The notes under the pieces were generated by a model that made no database searches, was not told the DNA's origin, and saw nothing but the letters and a program-made list of their open reading frames with translations. Source: Scylla paramamosain (Eukaryota; Arthropoda; Malacostraca; Decapoda; Portunidae). Taken from it: DNA of 64,000 nucleotides. How positions within the stretch are numbered: the first letter of the stretch is position 1; each line of letters starts with the position of its first letter. A program made the translations under genes and the position numbers. This document shows, piece after piece, positions 12,004 to 24,193 of this stretch. Location: the NCBI RefSeq assembly GCF_035594125.1, contig NW_026973734.1:419194-483193 (forward strand), in the 5' to 3' direction.

Positions 12004-12348
12004 AAAGAGAACTTAATATTTGTATTTAATGTGGCGTAAGAAGAAGGATGACGCTGGTAAGGAATAGTTAAATTCTTGTTGGTTTCTTCTTCCTAATCAG
12101 TACCTATAGAGAGTTTGCAGACAATGGATTTTTTTTATGTAGATGAGAGATGACCCCGCGGCGTCTGGTCACCTCTAAGGAATCGGTCTACCTGAGTGTT
12201 TGGATGACACAACCGAACACTCATGTCTGGCCAAGGTGGGCCTCGCGTTTCTCGCATGATCGTGATTGCCACATCTCATCCCCGCCGTGGAGCGTGATAG
12301 TAGTCACAGGAATCATTGTGATCAGACACTCAGACAGGTTGGGGATGG

Positions 12349-12360
12349 AGAGAGAGAGAG

Positions 12361-12394
<34 letters not shown>

Positions 12395-12506
12395 TTTTGA
12401 GGCGAGTTACATTTATTGTTCCCCTAAAGAAACCAAGAACGAAAATAATTAAAAAAGCTTGCTTCATGACACTTGTCTCTAATAATGATAACTGTAGTAG
12501 TAGTAA

Positions 12507-12565
<59 letters not shown>
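12349..12565 (+). repeat. (GA)n(GT)n at 12349-12393 and (GTA)n at 12494-12565
   Basis: A short compound dinucleotide, then about 24 GTA units with one early change. Confidence 0.94.
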
Positions 12566-12639
12566 TACCTAACAGTGCCTGATTCGTGGTACGGTAATGG
12601 ACCTCGTTTCTTCTCGACTTTTTTTTTTATCAAGCTGTA

Positions 12640-12815
12640 TCAAGCTGTACTGACAGGCAAGGTGGTTATCAAGGATGTTTCTATGACTGCATTGATAATT
12701 TAACAAGAATTCTGGCCATTCACTGAAGAAGCCACCAGTTAGAACACGACTGTTTATCTCTGTGCCCTTTGAAAATATTCTGCGTGAGAGAAGGAAGTGT
12801 TTCAGAATACGAACC
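12640..12815 (+). repeat. Diverged copy of the 129-bp repeat family
   Basis: TTAACAAGAATTCTGG and TTATCTCTGTGCCCTTTG, then AAAATATTCTGCGTGAGAGA, follow the unit at 18.3-18.6 kb in the same order, with many changes. Confidence 0.45.
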
Positions 12816-12819
12816 AGTA

Positions 12820-12820
<1 letters not shown>

Positions 12821-12853
<33 letters not shown>
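12821..12853 (+). repeat. (CA)n
   Basis: Pure, about 16 units. Confidence 0.95.
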
Positions 12854-12855
<2 letters not shown>

Positions 12856-13391
12856 TCGTCTCATTATTACCAGCTGAGTGTGTCTTGTGGCGGGGCTCAG
12901 AAGGAAGGGACACAAAGGGTCGTCTATAATGGAGTGAACATAAAAGCAAGTCACACAATCCCTTTCATTCCTCATAGTAATTAATTAACGCTGACAACAT
13001 TTCGCACCTTTGTCTTTGTCTCACGATAAACAACAACAACCACTGATACTTTCTTGTACGTGGAAAACTATCATCACATTGTGTTGACATTTTCCTGTTT
13101 ATTTCCTCGTTCTTTTTATTTATTTATTTCGTTTCCTCTTTCCTCGTCTTTTCCTTCACTTTTGTCTCGTGTTCCTATTTTTCACTTCCGTTGCTTCTTC
13201 CTTTCCTTTTCCTTGTTCCTTTTTTCCTTGTCTTTTTCTTTCTCTCATGCGTCGTGTTTCTATTGTTTATCTCCTTTGTCTCTTTTTTTTTTCTCGTTCG
13301 TACATTCTTTCCTTCTCCTGTGTCTCTTTTTTCTATTTCCCTCGTCCTTGTTTTTTTTTCTTGCTTGTGTCTTGTCTCATGTGTTTCATTG

Positions 13392-13395
<4 letters not shown>

Positions 13396-13429
<34 letters not shown>
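13396..13429 (+). repeat. (GT)n
   Basis: Pure, about 17 units, after 300 bp of T/C-rich DNA. Confidence 0.95.
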
Positions 13430-13431
<2 letters not shown>

Positions 13432-14262
13432 CTCAACCTCTCTATTTTTGTTTCTTGGTTTGTGCGTCAACAACAGTTTGCAGGAATGACTGAAGTTCGG
13501 CGTCGCAAAAGTGTTTCGTGGCTCGGTCGTGTGGAGAAAACCAAGGCTCGTGTTTTCAAACGCTGTGGAATCTCATAAACTTTCGAAACGTCAAAGGGAG
13601 AGAAAAATAAAGTCTTTCTCACGAGTGTTTTCCAAATGATGACGAAGAGTTCTTGTTACACTATCACAAAAATAATGAAAATAACATCGAAACCGCCCGG
13701 TAATTTTCATGATAGAGATTAAAACTAGTGAAGGCTGAATCGTTTGAGAATGGACCTGGTTAAGATGGCTGAGCTGGGAGAGACTTACACTATACTGGGC
13801 ACTACTTCATGTTCTCGGACAGCTGGAAGAACTTGCACACTTTGTAAGTATATATGTGGTAGACACAGGAAACCGTTCATGCAGGATGGCCCACGAAGCA
13901 CTGAGATACGTAAAAGTAGCAACAATATACAGCACATACAAATCTATACAACAGGCAAAAATACACACGGCACAACACAACACAAATTATTTCCAGAGAC
14001 AAAATTGTGATCATTGTCAGCCTTGTCAGTGCAGCTTCCACGGTTTTGTTGTCGCGCAGAGAATGTGGTGGCGGGAACTACGCGGCGAGGAGGAGCACGG
14101 CTGGTACTTAATGTTCTGGTGAAAGGCGACGGACGTGTTTATCCTCTTATTGTTAAAGCTTCCCTCCTTTTTCTTAGTGATGCTGGAAAGCTGCCCAGAC
14201 CTGCTCCTTACAGGCTGCTTGTGGCTGTCTTCTTGTTCGTCTTTCTGTTTTTTCTTTCTTCC
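13430..14262. other. Unrecognised unique DNA
   Basis: TTTGCAG at about 13474-13480 precedes an open stretch MTEVRRRKSVSWLG with no known match. Nothing else is seen. Confidence 0.45.
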
Positions 14263-14511
<249 letters not shown>

Positions 14512-14869
14512 ACAAATATCACAGAGATCGACTTAAAAAAACACGTCAGGAAATCTCACGTGGAAAATGGCGGAAGTGTCTTTGGCCTGAAGGTTGCCTC
14601 ACTCCAACACTCAGAGGCGATGGTACTTTCTCTCACTTCCCCTGTGATGGTTTAGGCGGCAAGAAGGAAATTTGATGGAGTTTGCACCCTGTGACCCGAC
14701 ATTTGTTACCTTTCAAGTCTCTTCTTCTTCCACCTAATCAAAATAATGGTTTCTAAATGCTCCTTTGAAGTGCTTTTCGTCTCATTTTGCCGATGTGTTT
14801 GTTAATTAGGTTCTCATTCATTTTCCTCTATTTTTCTTCGTGGTTTCCTTATGGCTGTAATTTTTTTCC

Positions 14870-15250
14870 TCTGTAATTTTCTTTACAAAGAGGCAAATAA
14901 ATGCAGGGCTAGTCTTTTTTCTTGCTTTCTCTATTAACGTCATTATTTTGTTTCTATTTACAGAGGTGAATGTATTTGTCATTACTTCTCATACTTACTC
15001 AGGGCGCAGATGAACTGAGCTGCCAGTCTTTCCTTCTTAGTTTCTCTGTGCACAGGTGAATGCAGCCCTTTCTCTTTATTTTCTTACCTTATCTATGCAC
15101 AGGTAAAGACAACATTCACTATTTACTTTCTTTCTTTATGGCAATTCAATGTATGTCATTTTTGTCTCACTCTTTCTATGAATTACCTCCTCACTCGCTC
15201 TCTTATCTTACCTTCTACAGGAACGAAGATGAGTGTTTGTCATAATGCTC
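14870..15250 (+). repeat. Loose array of TTTCT..CACAGGTGAATG-type units
   Basis: Similar short segments, TTTACAGAGGTGAATG, GTGCACAGGTGAATGCAG, TATGCACAGGTAAAGAC and CTACAGGAACGAAG, recur at uneven spacing of about 45-110 bp. They lead into the clearer tandem at 15.28 kb, so the two may be one degraded array. Confidence 0.4.
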
Positions 15251-15277
15251 ACGATGGTCACTTATTTTACTTCCCAG

Positions 15278-15705
15278 CGTAAAGTAACCCGCTCGTTGTT
15301 TACAGGTAACAGTTGTGGCAGCGGAGGGCGAGAGTTTTATCGAGAAAGAAAGAATGAAGATTGAAGAATTTTCACAGTGTTCCAGTATCATAGCAGCGTT
15401 TTGCTTTTTATCGTAAAGTAACTCGCATCGGTTTGGCGTTTATAGGTGATAATTATGACATTGAAGTGTTACTGTAGAAGAATTATAGAGAAGACGAGAG
15501 GGAAGGTTGAATGTACCAAGAATATTCACCATATTGTAGCATCATGGCCACGTTTTGCTATCCAACGTAAAATAACCCGCATCATTTTGGTGTTTATAGG
15601 TGATAAGCATTGCATCGAGGGACACAAATAGGAGAATTATCGAGGAGACCAGAGGGAAGGTTGAAGTGTAAATATATCAAACATATTCACCGTATTCCCG
15701 CATCA
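15278..15705 (+). repeat. Degenerate tandem repeat, three copies of ~135-155 bp
   Basis: CGTAAAGTAACYCGC begins at 15278, 15412 and 15566 (slightly changed). Each is followed by GTTTAYAGGTRA, a purine-rich stretch (GAGGGAAGGTTGAA in the later copies) and ATATTCACC..ATT-type sequence. The copies have diverged, so this is an old satellite-like tandem. Confidence 0.75.
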
Positions 15706-16065
15706 GGAGTGCGACCTGGTCACATTCAGGCAGTCATATCTCACCTAATTCCATCGACCACATGAATCTTGCGAGGAGGGGAAATCTTCACGACACACAT
15801 TCTCTGTATGCATGAATTTCAATCTCCAAATTTCCATCTTCACCAGCCGCTCCAGGCGTCGTGTTTCCTGAGCTGCTGACAAGTCTTAGGCCTCGCTGTC
15901 CTCTCTGACCTTGAACACCAGGAAAGGCGCCTTGCTCGTACCCTGGACCGCCTTGGGTGTTTTCATTACTATGTTTGTCTTCACGTTTAATTGCCTGCTG
16001 AGTTCATTCGGTTCAGCTTATTTCTTTTGGGTTCATGTAAACGTTATTTTTTTTCCGTTCGTTTT

Positions 16066-16088
16066 TTTATTTATTTATTTATTTATTT

Positions 16089-16119
<31 letters not shown>

Positions 16120-16141
16120 TTTTTTTTTTTTTTTTTTTTTT
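16066..16141 (+). repeat. (TTTA)n then poly-T
   Basis: About 13 TTTA units run into 23 Ts, which may be the reversed tail of a retroelement. Confidence 0.9.
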
Positions 16142-16679
16142 GTCCTATCATGCCTGTGCTGTCTTTCGATCCACTACAGAGGAAGTATTTGTGACAATCT
16201 TCTTACCGTCCAAGGCTTTACTTTGATTTTCCGGGTTTTAATGTAAGAATGTCTTTGGTCAAGGGCAAAAAAATGTAAAAAAAAAAAAAAAAAGCAAGAT
16301 GCCAGACCGTAGAGGAGACAACACAAAGACAAGCTCATAATTACCTAGAATTAACTAGTATTACTTTGCCAACAAGTATCATCTTCGCCAGGCACATCAC
16401 AGAGCCGTGTGTCTCCAGCAGGAGGGCGTACATTGATTGCCACGCTCTTCATCTCACCTTAAAGCTGGGAAGTCTGAGTGTAACTCTGCTCTGTCACAAT
16501 GGTGGTGTCACAGTGAAAGAGGCGACTCAAGGAAGGGATCTTGTTGCCTGTTCTCGCTGCCTCCGCCACCCATCGCACCGAATCTGTTATGCAAGTCGCT
16601 GGGATTCATTAGTGCATTCAATGGAAATGTTAAAATCTTTTCCTGTTACCTTTTCACTTCCGGGAGGGTCGGTAAACTT

Positions 16680-16745
16680 TTATTTTATTTTACTTTATTT
16701 TATTTTATTTTATTTTATTTATTTATTTATTTATTTATTTATTTT
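16680..16745 (+). repeat. (TTTTA)n(TTTA)n
   Basis: Pentanucleotide passing into tetranucleotide. It precedes TTGTTGGCCTTCTGAGG, possibly a retroelement end. Confidence 0.9.
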
Positions 16746-17014
16746 TGTTGGCCTTCTGAGGACGACTGTTGAAGCCAGGATTGATAGCACTGCTACAGGC
16801 TCATCACTCGCCAGCATTATTCTCGATTAACGTGATAAATGTACTGATGATATTATGTTGCTGTTTATTGCAAGAAAGTCTTCCAGTGACAGTCATATTC
16901 TGAGTATGATTGCCTTTGCTCTAATGTTTGAGTTAAATACGTTTTTTTCTTTATTTGTAAATACCAACGTTATCATACGAAATATAATAAATACACCAGC
17001 AAATTATACTAACT

Positions 17015-17966
17015 AAAATATACATCAATGACTTTGATAGTGGAATTAGCAGTGATGTTAGTAAATTTGCGGATGACACAAAGATAGGTAGATTAATTAT
17101 GTCAGAATCGGATGCCATCGCCTTGCAAGCAGATTTAGAAAGGATGAATGAACGGACGGACAAATGGCAAATGCAGCTTAATATCAATAAATGCAAAATG
17201 CTTAGCGTAGGTAGAGGAAACCCACACAATAGGTACACATTAAACAACCAAACTGTGGTAGGTACAGGGTACGAGAAAGATTTAGGAGTTATAGTTAGCT
17301 CTGAACTCCGTCTAGGGAAACAATGCATATAAGCCAGAAACAAGGCAAATAGGGTACTAGGATTCATTTTTAGGAGTGTTAAAAGTAGAAGGCCGGAAGT
17401 AATATTAAAGTTATACTTGGCGCTGGTCAGACCTCATCTAGACTACGCGGTGCAGTTCTGGTCCCCACATTACAGGAAAGACATAGGTCTATTAGAATCA
17501 GTACAGAGGAGAATGACTAAAAGGATACAGGGGATGAGGAGTATTCCTTACGAGGCGAGATTGAAGCTGTTAAATCTACACTCTTTAGAGAGACGTAGGT
17601 TAAGAAGGGACCTGATAGAAGTCTTTAAGTGGTATAAGGGTTATAACAAGGGGGACGTCAGCAAAATTCTTAGGATCAGCAACCATGGTAGAAAAAGAAA
17701 TAACGGGTTCAAACTTGAAAAAATTTCGGTTTAAGAAAGAGATAGGAAGAAATTGGTTCTCAAATAGAGTGGTAGATGAGTGGAACGGACTCAGTAATCA
17801 TGTTGTTAGTGCTGGGACATTAGGGAGCTTAAAGAGAAGATTAGACGGGTTTATGGATGGGGATGATAGGTGGAAATAGGTAGGTATATTTCATACAGGG
17901 ACTGCCACGTGTAAGCCTGGTCGCTTCTTGCAGCTTCCCTTATTTCTTATGTTCTTATGTTCTTAA
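17015..17966 (+). mobile_element. CR1-like LINE, 5'-truncated, with reverse transcriptase end, C-terminal domain and tail
   Basis: Reading starts inside the reverse transcriptase with YINDFDSG...SKFADDTK; the FADD catalytic motif is at 17066-17077. It continues through ALVRPHLDYAVQFWSP (the conserved RPHLDY motif), QRRMTKRIQG and LERRRLRRDLIEVFKWYKGY to FSNRVVDEWNGLSNHVV and LKRRLDGFMDGDDRWK, ending at the stop at 17877-17879. This C-terminal layout is typical of CR1/L2-type LINEs. A 3' UTR of about 90 bases follows and ends in TTATGTTC repeats (17947-17966), like the short tandem tails of CR1 elements. The endonuclease, ORF1 and fingers of the polymerase are absent. Two lesions break it: TAA at 17330-17332 and one extra A in the run at 17718-17723. 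It cannot make a working enzyme. Confidence 0.88.
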
Positions 17967-18284
17967 TGTAGTAATTATTGTGGAGATCGAAACTTCACTT
18001 GACTTTATTCTTTATTCATTGTTTGCAATCATTCATGAGTCTGAAAATGAAGTGAAGATGTCAGTGGCAGGCGCAGTGATAGATATCATTATTTAGTGTT
18101 AATAAGCCGAGTATTGTTAAATGGCAGTGATGTTCCCTCTAAGGACTATATTTCCAAACTCTTCTACGCCACAACTCCACTACTTTCAAAGGACTCTACA
18201 CAGACGAATTTATGCCAGCTTTTTTACGCTGTTTTTATATTTATAGTGACATATTAACACAATTTCCACACCATTAACAGGAGA

Positions 18285-18615
18285 AACGCTTCATAATACA
18301 GCAAATCATCTTTATAGCCTTTGAAAATAGTAGTGATGAAGTTAGGTGGGTTTTTAAGAGTGTTTTATGGTATGAGTGACAGATTAACAAGATTTCTGTA
18401 TTACTGACACGATAAACTCTTGGGAACATGGTACTCATCTCTGTGGTCTTTGAAAATAGTCGTCGTGAAGTTACATTGGTTTTTAAGAGTGTTTTATATA
18501 GTACTAGTGACAGATTAACGAGATACATTACTGACACGAGAAACACTCTTGGGAACATGGTAGTCATCTCTGTGGCCTTTGAAAATACTCGTGGTAAGAG
18601 AGTGAAGCGTTGCAG
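18285..18615 (+). repeat. Tandem repeat, three copies of a 129-bp unit
   Basis: The anchor CCTTTGAAAATAGT-like recurs at 18320, 18449 and 18578, exactly 129 bp apart. GTTTTTAAGAGTGTTTTAT, GTGACAGATTAAC and CTTGGGAACATGGTA are also shared between copies. Related single copies appear near 12.64-12.81 kb and 21.29-21.48 kb. Confidence 0.85.
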
Positions 18616-18997
18616 TGTGTTAACTTAGAGTTTGAATTAGTATTGCTAAGGCATGTCTTTATATTGATAATAGCATGACGTGTACTGAAACATTAATACG
18701 TAACTGGCATAAACATTTCTTACAGTGGCTAATTAATGATAAGTTTTGAATCCGAAACAGGAACGCAAATTTCGAAATGCTGAAATTAATACCCCTCCTG
18801 CACATTATATTAGCAAGGAAAGTAAAATATGGACTCAGTATATCAAAGAATATTTCCTTTCTGGTAGTTATTATTGGGAAACACGCACTGGTTTGCCGCC
18901 ACACTCAAAGGGCGGTATCACTCCTGGTCTTGGCTCCTGTTTGTTGAAGCCTCTATCAGACAATGAGTCTTGCTCTTCCTCCTCCTTTTTTTTTTTT

Positions 18998-19010
18998 ACT
19001 ACTACTACTA

Positions 19011-19063
<53 letters not shown>
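18998..19063 (+). repeat. (CTA)n
   Basis: About 21 units after a short T-run. Confidence 0.95.
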
Positions 19064-19591
19064 AGGGATGCTCTAAACATATTCATTACAGAGATACGCT
19101 AAATATATCCATTACATCTTAACACATCCCTGTGAAGCCTGAACACAACAGTCACAGCGAGAGGTTGACTCCTCCGCCCTGATCCGACAGCCAGCCGCCG
19201 AGTTACTGTTTACGGAATGAAGGTTTTCACTAAACGTCCCGCCTTATGGTTTTATTCCCTCGTAAAGGAGATCATCGCTCGCTGCGCCGCTTAATGCATC
19301 ACCAAGCCTGTCTCGCTCAAGGTTAGAGCTGCGGAACTATCAGAATTAGGCTTACCACTTCTTAACCCTCAGTCTTTGGTTGTCTTGACTTGATCTAACC
19401 TAACATAGTAACTAGTAACTCCACTATTAAAGCCGCGGTGCATTATTGTTAGACTTCGTAATTATCAACTCAGAGTCTTTAGTTATCTATTGTGATGTTA
19501 TGTAACCTGGCTAATACCTGCAGTATCAAAGGTGCTGTGTGTCAGTGTTAGTCTAAGTGCTTTCTATCCTTGAATCTTGAGTACCTTGGAA

Positions 19592-19685
19592 GTGACAGGT
19601 ATAAATAGGTGGGTTTGTTTCATACAGGGACCGCCACGTGTAGGCCTGATGGCTTCTTGCAGCTTCCCCTTATTTTTTTGTGCTC
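19592..19685 (+). mobile_element. CR1-like LINE, 3' tail only
   Basis: Matches the 3' UTR of the 17.0 kb copy (ACAGGGACCGCCACGTGTAGG, then GGCTTCTTGCAGCTTCCCCTTATT) but keeps only about 95 bp. It ends just before a long CT array. Confidence 0.8.
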
Positions 19686-19704
19686 TTTCTTTTGTTTTAA
19701 TCTT

Positions 19705-19706
<2 letters not shown>

Positions 19707-19801
<95 letters not shown>
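19707..19801 (+). repeat. (CT)n
   Basis: Pure array of about 47 units, starting about 20 bp after a CR1-like LINE tail. Confidence 0.97.
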
Positions 19802-19803
<2 letters not shown>

Positions 19804-19985
19804 CTAAATGAATCAAATGAAATGCACAAAAGCTGTCAAGTATTTGCCGCCCCACACAGGAATCGCCGTCAGCAGGTGGCGGCGCCTGTGGTGGGGACGC
19901 GGGGTAGAGGGAACGGCTTCAATTTTGTCCCAGCCTTTGTCGTAATTGGTTGGGTGAGAAATAGCATTATTGCCCGCTAACTGGG

Positions 19986-20207
19986 CCGCTGTATGACTTC
20001 ATGAGATAATATGGATCCGTCACCGTCACCACCACCACCACCACCACCACCACCGCTGTATGACTTCACTGATTGGTTCACGAGATAACATGTATCCGTC
20101 ACCGCCACCACCACCACCACCACCACCGCTGTATGACTTCAGTGGTTGGATCACGAGATAACATGGATCCGTCACCGCCACCACCACCACCACCACCACC
20201 ACCATCA
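19986..20207 (+). repeat. Composite minisatellite: ~70-bp unit containing a (CCA)n tract, three copies
   Basis: CGCTGTATGACTTCA starts each copy (about 19987, 20054, 20127), followed by CACGAGATAACATGGATCC, GTCACCGCCA and then a CCA run of variable length. Confidence 0.88.
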
Positions 20208-20760
20208 ATAGCGCTAGCATCGCCACTAGTGATATGCTTGTTTAGCACAGTTTTCTTCTGATTAATACGTAGACGGGGTGTTTATTAACTAAATATTAAC
20301 TAAATGGATCTCGTTTGACATTTCATCGTTAATTTTATAGTCCCTAACGTGGAATAAATACACAGATGCATTTCAACAGAGATTATTTGAATTCACACTC
20401 TACATTACATGAAAGGAACCGTGCAGTTACAACGTAAGAGATCTGGAGCCATGACCCTTGAGTCCGTGACGTGAAATGAATACCTAGATGGAACTCACCA
20501 ATTAAGAGCCTTTGATTTCATGCTTTGTAACGTTCAATATCACCCACGTGCTTGCCGGGACGGACACGCGCAGCTACAGAGTGAGGTGCTTAGCCAATAA
20601 TGAACCTTTAGCTCCAAATTTGTATTTTGTTGTGTGAGATGTGATTTCGTGTTCGCTAAAGCTTAATATCATCCACGTTCTCAAGATTTCCTTTTACTCT
20701 TTTATTTATTTATTTTTTTTCATGTAATGGCTGCTCTGGCCAAGGACAACGGAAACTGGT

Positions 20761-20791
<31 letters not shown>

Positions 20792-21140
20792 TGTCAAATC
20801 CTAAAAGTGTCAGTCAGGTAACAAGTCGCAGAGTAGAGACAAAACAGCGAATAAAAAACCTTCCAATCCCTCACGTGAAGCTGATACGCAGACAGATTCC
20901 AGTAATTAAGGTACCTGATCTCATACTCTCCAACACTCAGCGTCATCAATTGTTTACGAGGAAAGAAAGATGCAGGTGTCGTCTCCAGTGAAGAAAACGT
21001 TCCATTGCAATTTCTCTCCTTGCTGTTTCCCTTTGCTGTATCTCTGAGTGGATAATCGCCGTCCAGTGTCAGCGTTCTTTCGTCACGTCCATGTAACGTT
21101 AACTATGACCTAAGAGTAATCAACCATCCAACCAGTAGTT
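20208..21140. other. Unrecognised unique DNA with one retroelement-like tail
   Basis: Apart from the poly-A-ended piece at 20697-20784, no gene or repeat is recognised. Confidence 0.5.
20697..20784 (+). repeat. Possible retroelement 3' end with poly-A
   Basis: TTTATTTATT.. then CTCTGGCCAAGGACAACGG, AAACTGGT and 24 As. GGCCAAGG-CAAC is also the reverse complement of the end of the LINE family at 46.5 kb. Only the tail is present. Confidence 0.4.
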
Positions 21141-21151
21141 CCGTTTTTTTG

Positions 21152-21155
<4 letters not shown>

Positions 21156-21215
<60 letters not shown>

Positions 21216-21219
21216 ATAT

Positions 21220-21251
<32 letters not shown>
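21156..21251 (+). repeat. (CA)n(CAA)n
   Basis: CA to about 21208, a short ATATA break, then CAA to 21251. Confidence 0.95.
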
Positions 21252-21252
<1 letters not shown>

Positions 21253-21284
21253 GGGCAAGGCGCCTCAAACCTTTATTCTCAGGT

Positions 21285-21480
21285 GTGTATCCAGAAACGC
21301 TTTGCTTTCTCACCACGACTATTTTCAAGGTCACAGAGATGATGACCCGGGTTTTCAAGCTTGTTTCTTCTCTTATTAATGTAAAAGTGTTGTTAATCTG
21401 TCAGTATAACCTTAAAAACCCTTGAAACTCGTGTCACTTCATCGTGACCATTGAAAACAATTATGGTGAGAGAACAAAGT
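21285..21480. repeat. Dispersed relative of the 18.3 kb repeat, with inverted ends
   Basis: The left end (CTCACCACGACTATTTTCAAGG) is the reverse complement of the 129-bp unit's end. The right end (ACCATTGAAAACAATTATGG, then TGAGAG) is the same end in forward orientation, and GTTAATCTGTCAGTATAACC inside also matches. Inverted ends hint at a short non-autonomous element. Confidence 0.55.
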
Positions 21481-21681
21481 TGCCAGGCTGTTGGGAGACA
21501 ACGGGAAAGCAACAAGACGAACAAAACCATGTATTTTTTTTTTAACAAAATTCTTGTTTACATCCAAAACTTATGTGTTATGTGTTTTGAAAAGCAAGCG
21601 CAATTAAAAGGCGCCAAAATTGAGGACTTGAGCGTGCGGGGGTAGGAAGGAAGGGAGAAAGGTGACGTGCCTTGCAGTACT

Positions 21682-21682
<1 letters not shown>

Positions 21683-21719
<37 letters not shown>

Positions 21720-21738
21720 GCAGTTATACACTTAAACG

Positions 21739-21784
<46 letters not shown>

Positions 21785-21887
21785 CAGGGCAGTTATACAC
21801 TTAAACGCGCGTGCACGCACACACACACAAATAGAACAGTTACAGACACACACACACAAACACACGCACACAGAGGGCAGACACACG

Positions 21888-21921
<34 letters not shown>

Positions 21922-21958
21922 GAGGGCAGACACACACACACACACACACACACACCAC
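21683..21958 (+). repeat. (CA)n arrays with embedded minisatellite
   Basis: Two copies of GGGCAGTTATACACTTAAACGC (near 21718 and 21786, about 68 bp apart) and two of CAGAGGGCAGACACAC (near 21871 and 21921) interrupt CA repeats. Confidence 0.85.
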
Positions 21959-21959
21959 A

Positions 21960-23082
21960 GTATCCTTGGCGCCCAGTCCTGCCGAGCCCCGCCGAGCCCA
22001 GCCCAGCCCTGTCTCTGCTATGGTAACACTCTCTCCCCGTCAATATTTACCGTAAATTTCAATATTTCCAGCAGTTTCCAGGTGTTTTCTAGACTTGGGA
22101 TATATAGTACTAGGAGAAGGAAGAAGGTGAAGGGTAGAGGAAGAGTATGCAGGGTAGGAAAAGGGAAGAGGTACTGAGGAAAGGAGGAAAAAAAAAAAAT
22201 CGGCGCTGTATCATTATTCTTTCCTTTGTATTGATGGAGTTGGCATTTTTTTTTATTTTTGATTTATTAATAGGAAACTATAACAAGTAATGACACATAA
22301 TGAAATCCAGTCTAGATGTGTTTTTGTTTGTCGAAAATAAACCGGTTCGTCATTTTATATATTTTTACATTTTTTTTTTTATTAGCACGCCTAAGATTGT
22401 ATTGGTATTGGATTTAAGACTTAAAAAATATAAGAAACATGTATCAAGTAATAATATTCAATAAAATCTAGTCTAGCAATGCGTATTTTCAAATTTAACA
22501 TACGTCCGTTGCTAAAATGAAAAAAAAACTATTTTCTTTATACGACGATCAATTCGTGTTTCTTTTTTATTTGTCTGGAAAGGGAAAAAAAATTGTGTTC
22601 AGAATATATAATAGGATTTAGTTTGGCTGTGTTTTGTTTCTAGATATTATAATGTTTTTGTAGCACCGTTCGTAAATAATACAGATTTTGGGGGGATATT
22701 TCGTTATTATTACTGAGTTCGGTAATCTTTTTATATTTTGGGTATTAGCTGAAGTAAACGGCGAGTCAGAATTTGTAGTGCATTCCAGTCTGGGCGTCTT
22801 CTTTCTTCTCGCGATTTTCAAAGTGAATTACGTTACGTAAATATAGGTGCAGTCCCGTTCAGAGCGTCTCGTCTCGTCTACCACCAACACAATCAGGACC
22901 CAGACCGAGACCTTCCCTCCTACCAGTCTGTCTCTCTTCGTCAACATTTCCCTCATTTTCCAGGGGTTTCCGGCCCAAGTATGAAATGCGTAGATTGCTG
23001 TAGTGGGAAGAGGAAAAAAGTGAGGAATAGAGGAGGAAGAGGAAGAAGGAAGGAAGAATGAAGGGAAGTAACGGTGGAGTGA

Positions 23083-23113
<31 letters not shown>

Positions 23114-23660
23114 GGGAAGAGGAGGATGAGGAGGAGGACGAAAAGAAGAAAATGACGAATAGGAGAGGAGAAAAAAAAGAAGGAGGAATGAAGGGGGCGC
23201 AAATGATTTTGTGGTGTGGTGGTGTGATATGGTGGTGTGGTGTAGCGAAGCATTCATGAATTAAGGGTGGAGGAGGCGCACCTGCAGGCGCAGGCTGGCA
23301 GGGCGGCAGGAGGCGCCTGGCCCTGCCCTGTGCTGTGTTGTGAAGACGGAAAGCCGCTGAGTGTGAGATGGAATACTTAACTTTCCTTTCTTTTATGATG
23401 GGTTGCTAAAAGCTGATTCTTGTGGTGGAGGAGGACATGTTTAAGTGCTGTAGAGACAGTGAATGGCGTTGAATTATAGGTATATTTTGGAAAAGATAGA
23501 TGTGTCAGAGGTGAAAATAAGCTTATGGTCAGTATGAGAGTTTCCAAGGGAAGCGGCTCACAAACAAACAAACAGTACTTCATTGTTGAGACATAAATGA
23601 TGCACGCCTTTCTCTCACGATCTGAGAACGCCGTGTGGAGGCGCGCCAAAACATTATTAT
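21960..23660. other. Unrecognised DNA, AT-rich then GA-rich
   Basis: An AT-rich half (22.2-22.7 kb), a purine-rich stretch (23.0-23.2 kb, AGGAGG/GTA) and a GTGGTG-type stretch. No gene is recognised. Confidence 0.5.
23088..23113 (+). repeat. (GTA)n
   Basis: Short pure array in a GA-rich, AGGAGG-type stretch. Confidence 0.88.
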
Positions 23661-23664
23661 TTAA

Positions 23665-23666
<2 letters not shown>

Positions 23667-23722
<56 letters not shown>
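23667..23722 (+). repeat. (CA)n
   Basis: Pure, about 28 units. Confidence 0.96.
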
Positions 23723-23724
<2 letters not shown>

Positions 23725-24078
23725 CAAGCTGGCGCTGCTTGGACATTCAATTCGTGGGCCACTTTGCGCGCCTCGCCCAGTGGTCGCGGGAATTTCATCA
23801 AGCGCCTCGTGGGCAGCAGTGTGAGCGGCACGCGAGGCCAGGCCCTGTGTGCCGCCGTGCGCCTTGCTCGCCTGGCATTTCTTTTGTCAGGAATTTGGCA
23901 TCGATAGTGTTGTCAGTAATTCCATAATGTGCAGCATTTGGTCTGTCTCAAGTAACAAAATAATGAAATGGAATGTGTTTGAAGAGCACTGCGGTCTTGG
24001 CTCTTACACTTTTCAGTAGAAAGCATTATTGCATGAAGTGTTATGTATGAACAGCCCGACACCATAAAACAGGCATAT

Positions 24079-24193
24079 CACCACCACCACCACCACCACC
24101 ACCACCACCTCATCCTTCCCTCCCAGTCCTTCCCATCCTCCATCACATTAGCTTCTTTTTATATCGCGTTTACAGTTCGGGAACCTCCGCTTG

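Noticed and set aside
15278..15705. CRISPR-like array
   Set aside because: Repeats are 135-155 bp, diverged and unevenly spaced, and the genome is eukaryotic.
21590..21660. Start of a small gene before the CA arrays
   Set aside because: Short open frame only, with no motif or splice support.
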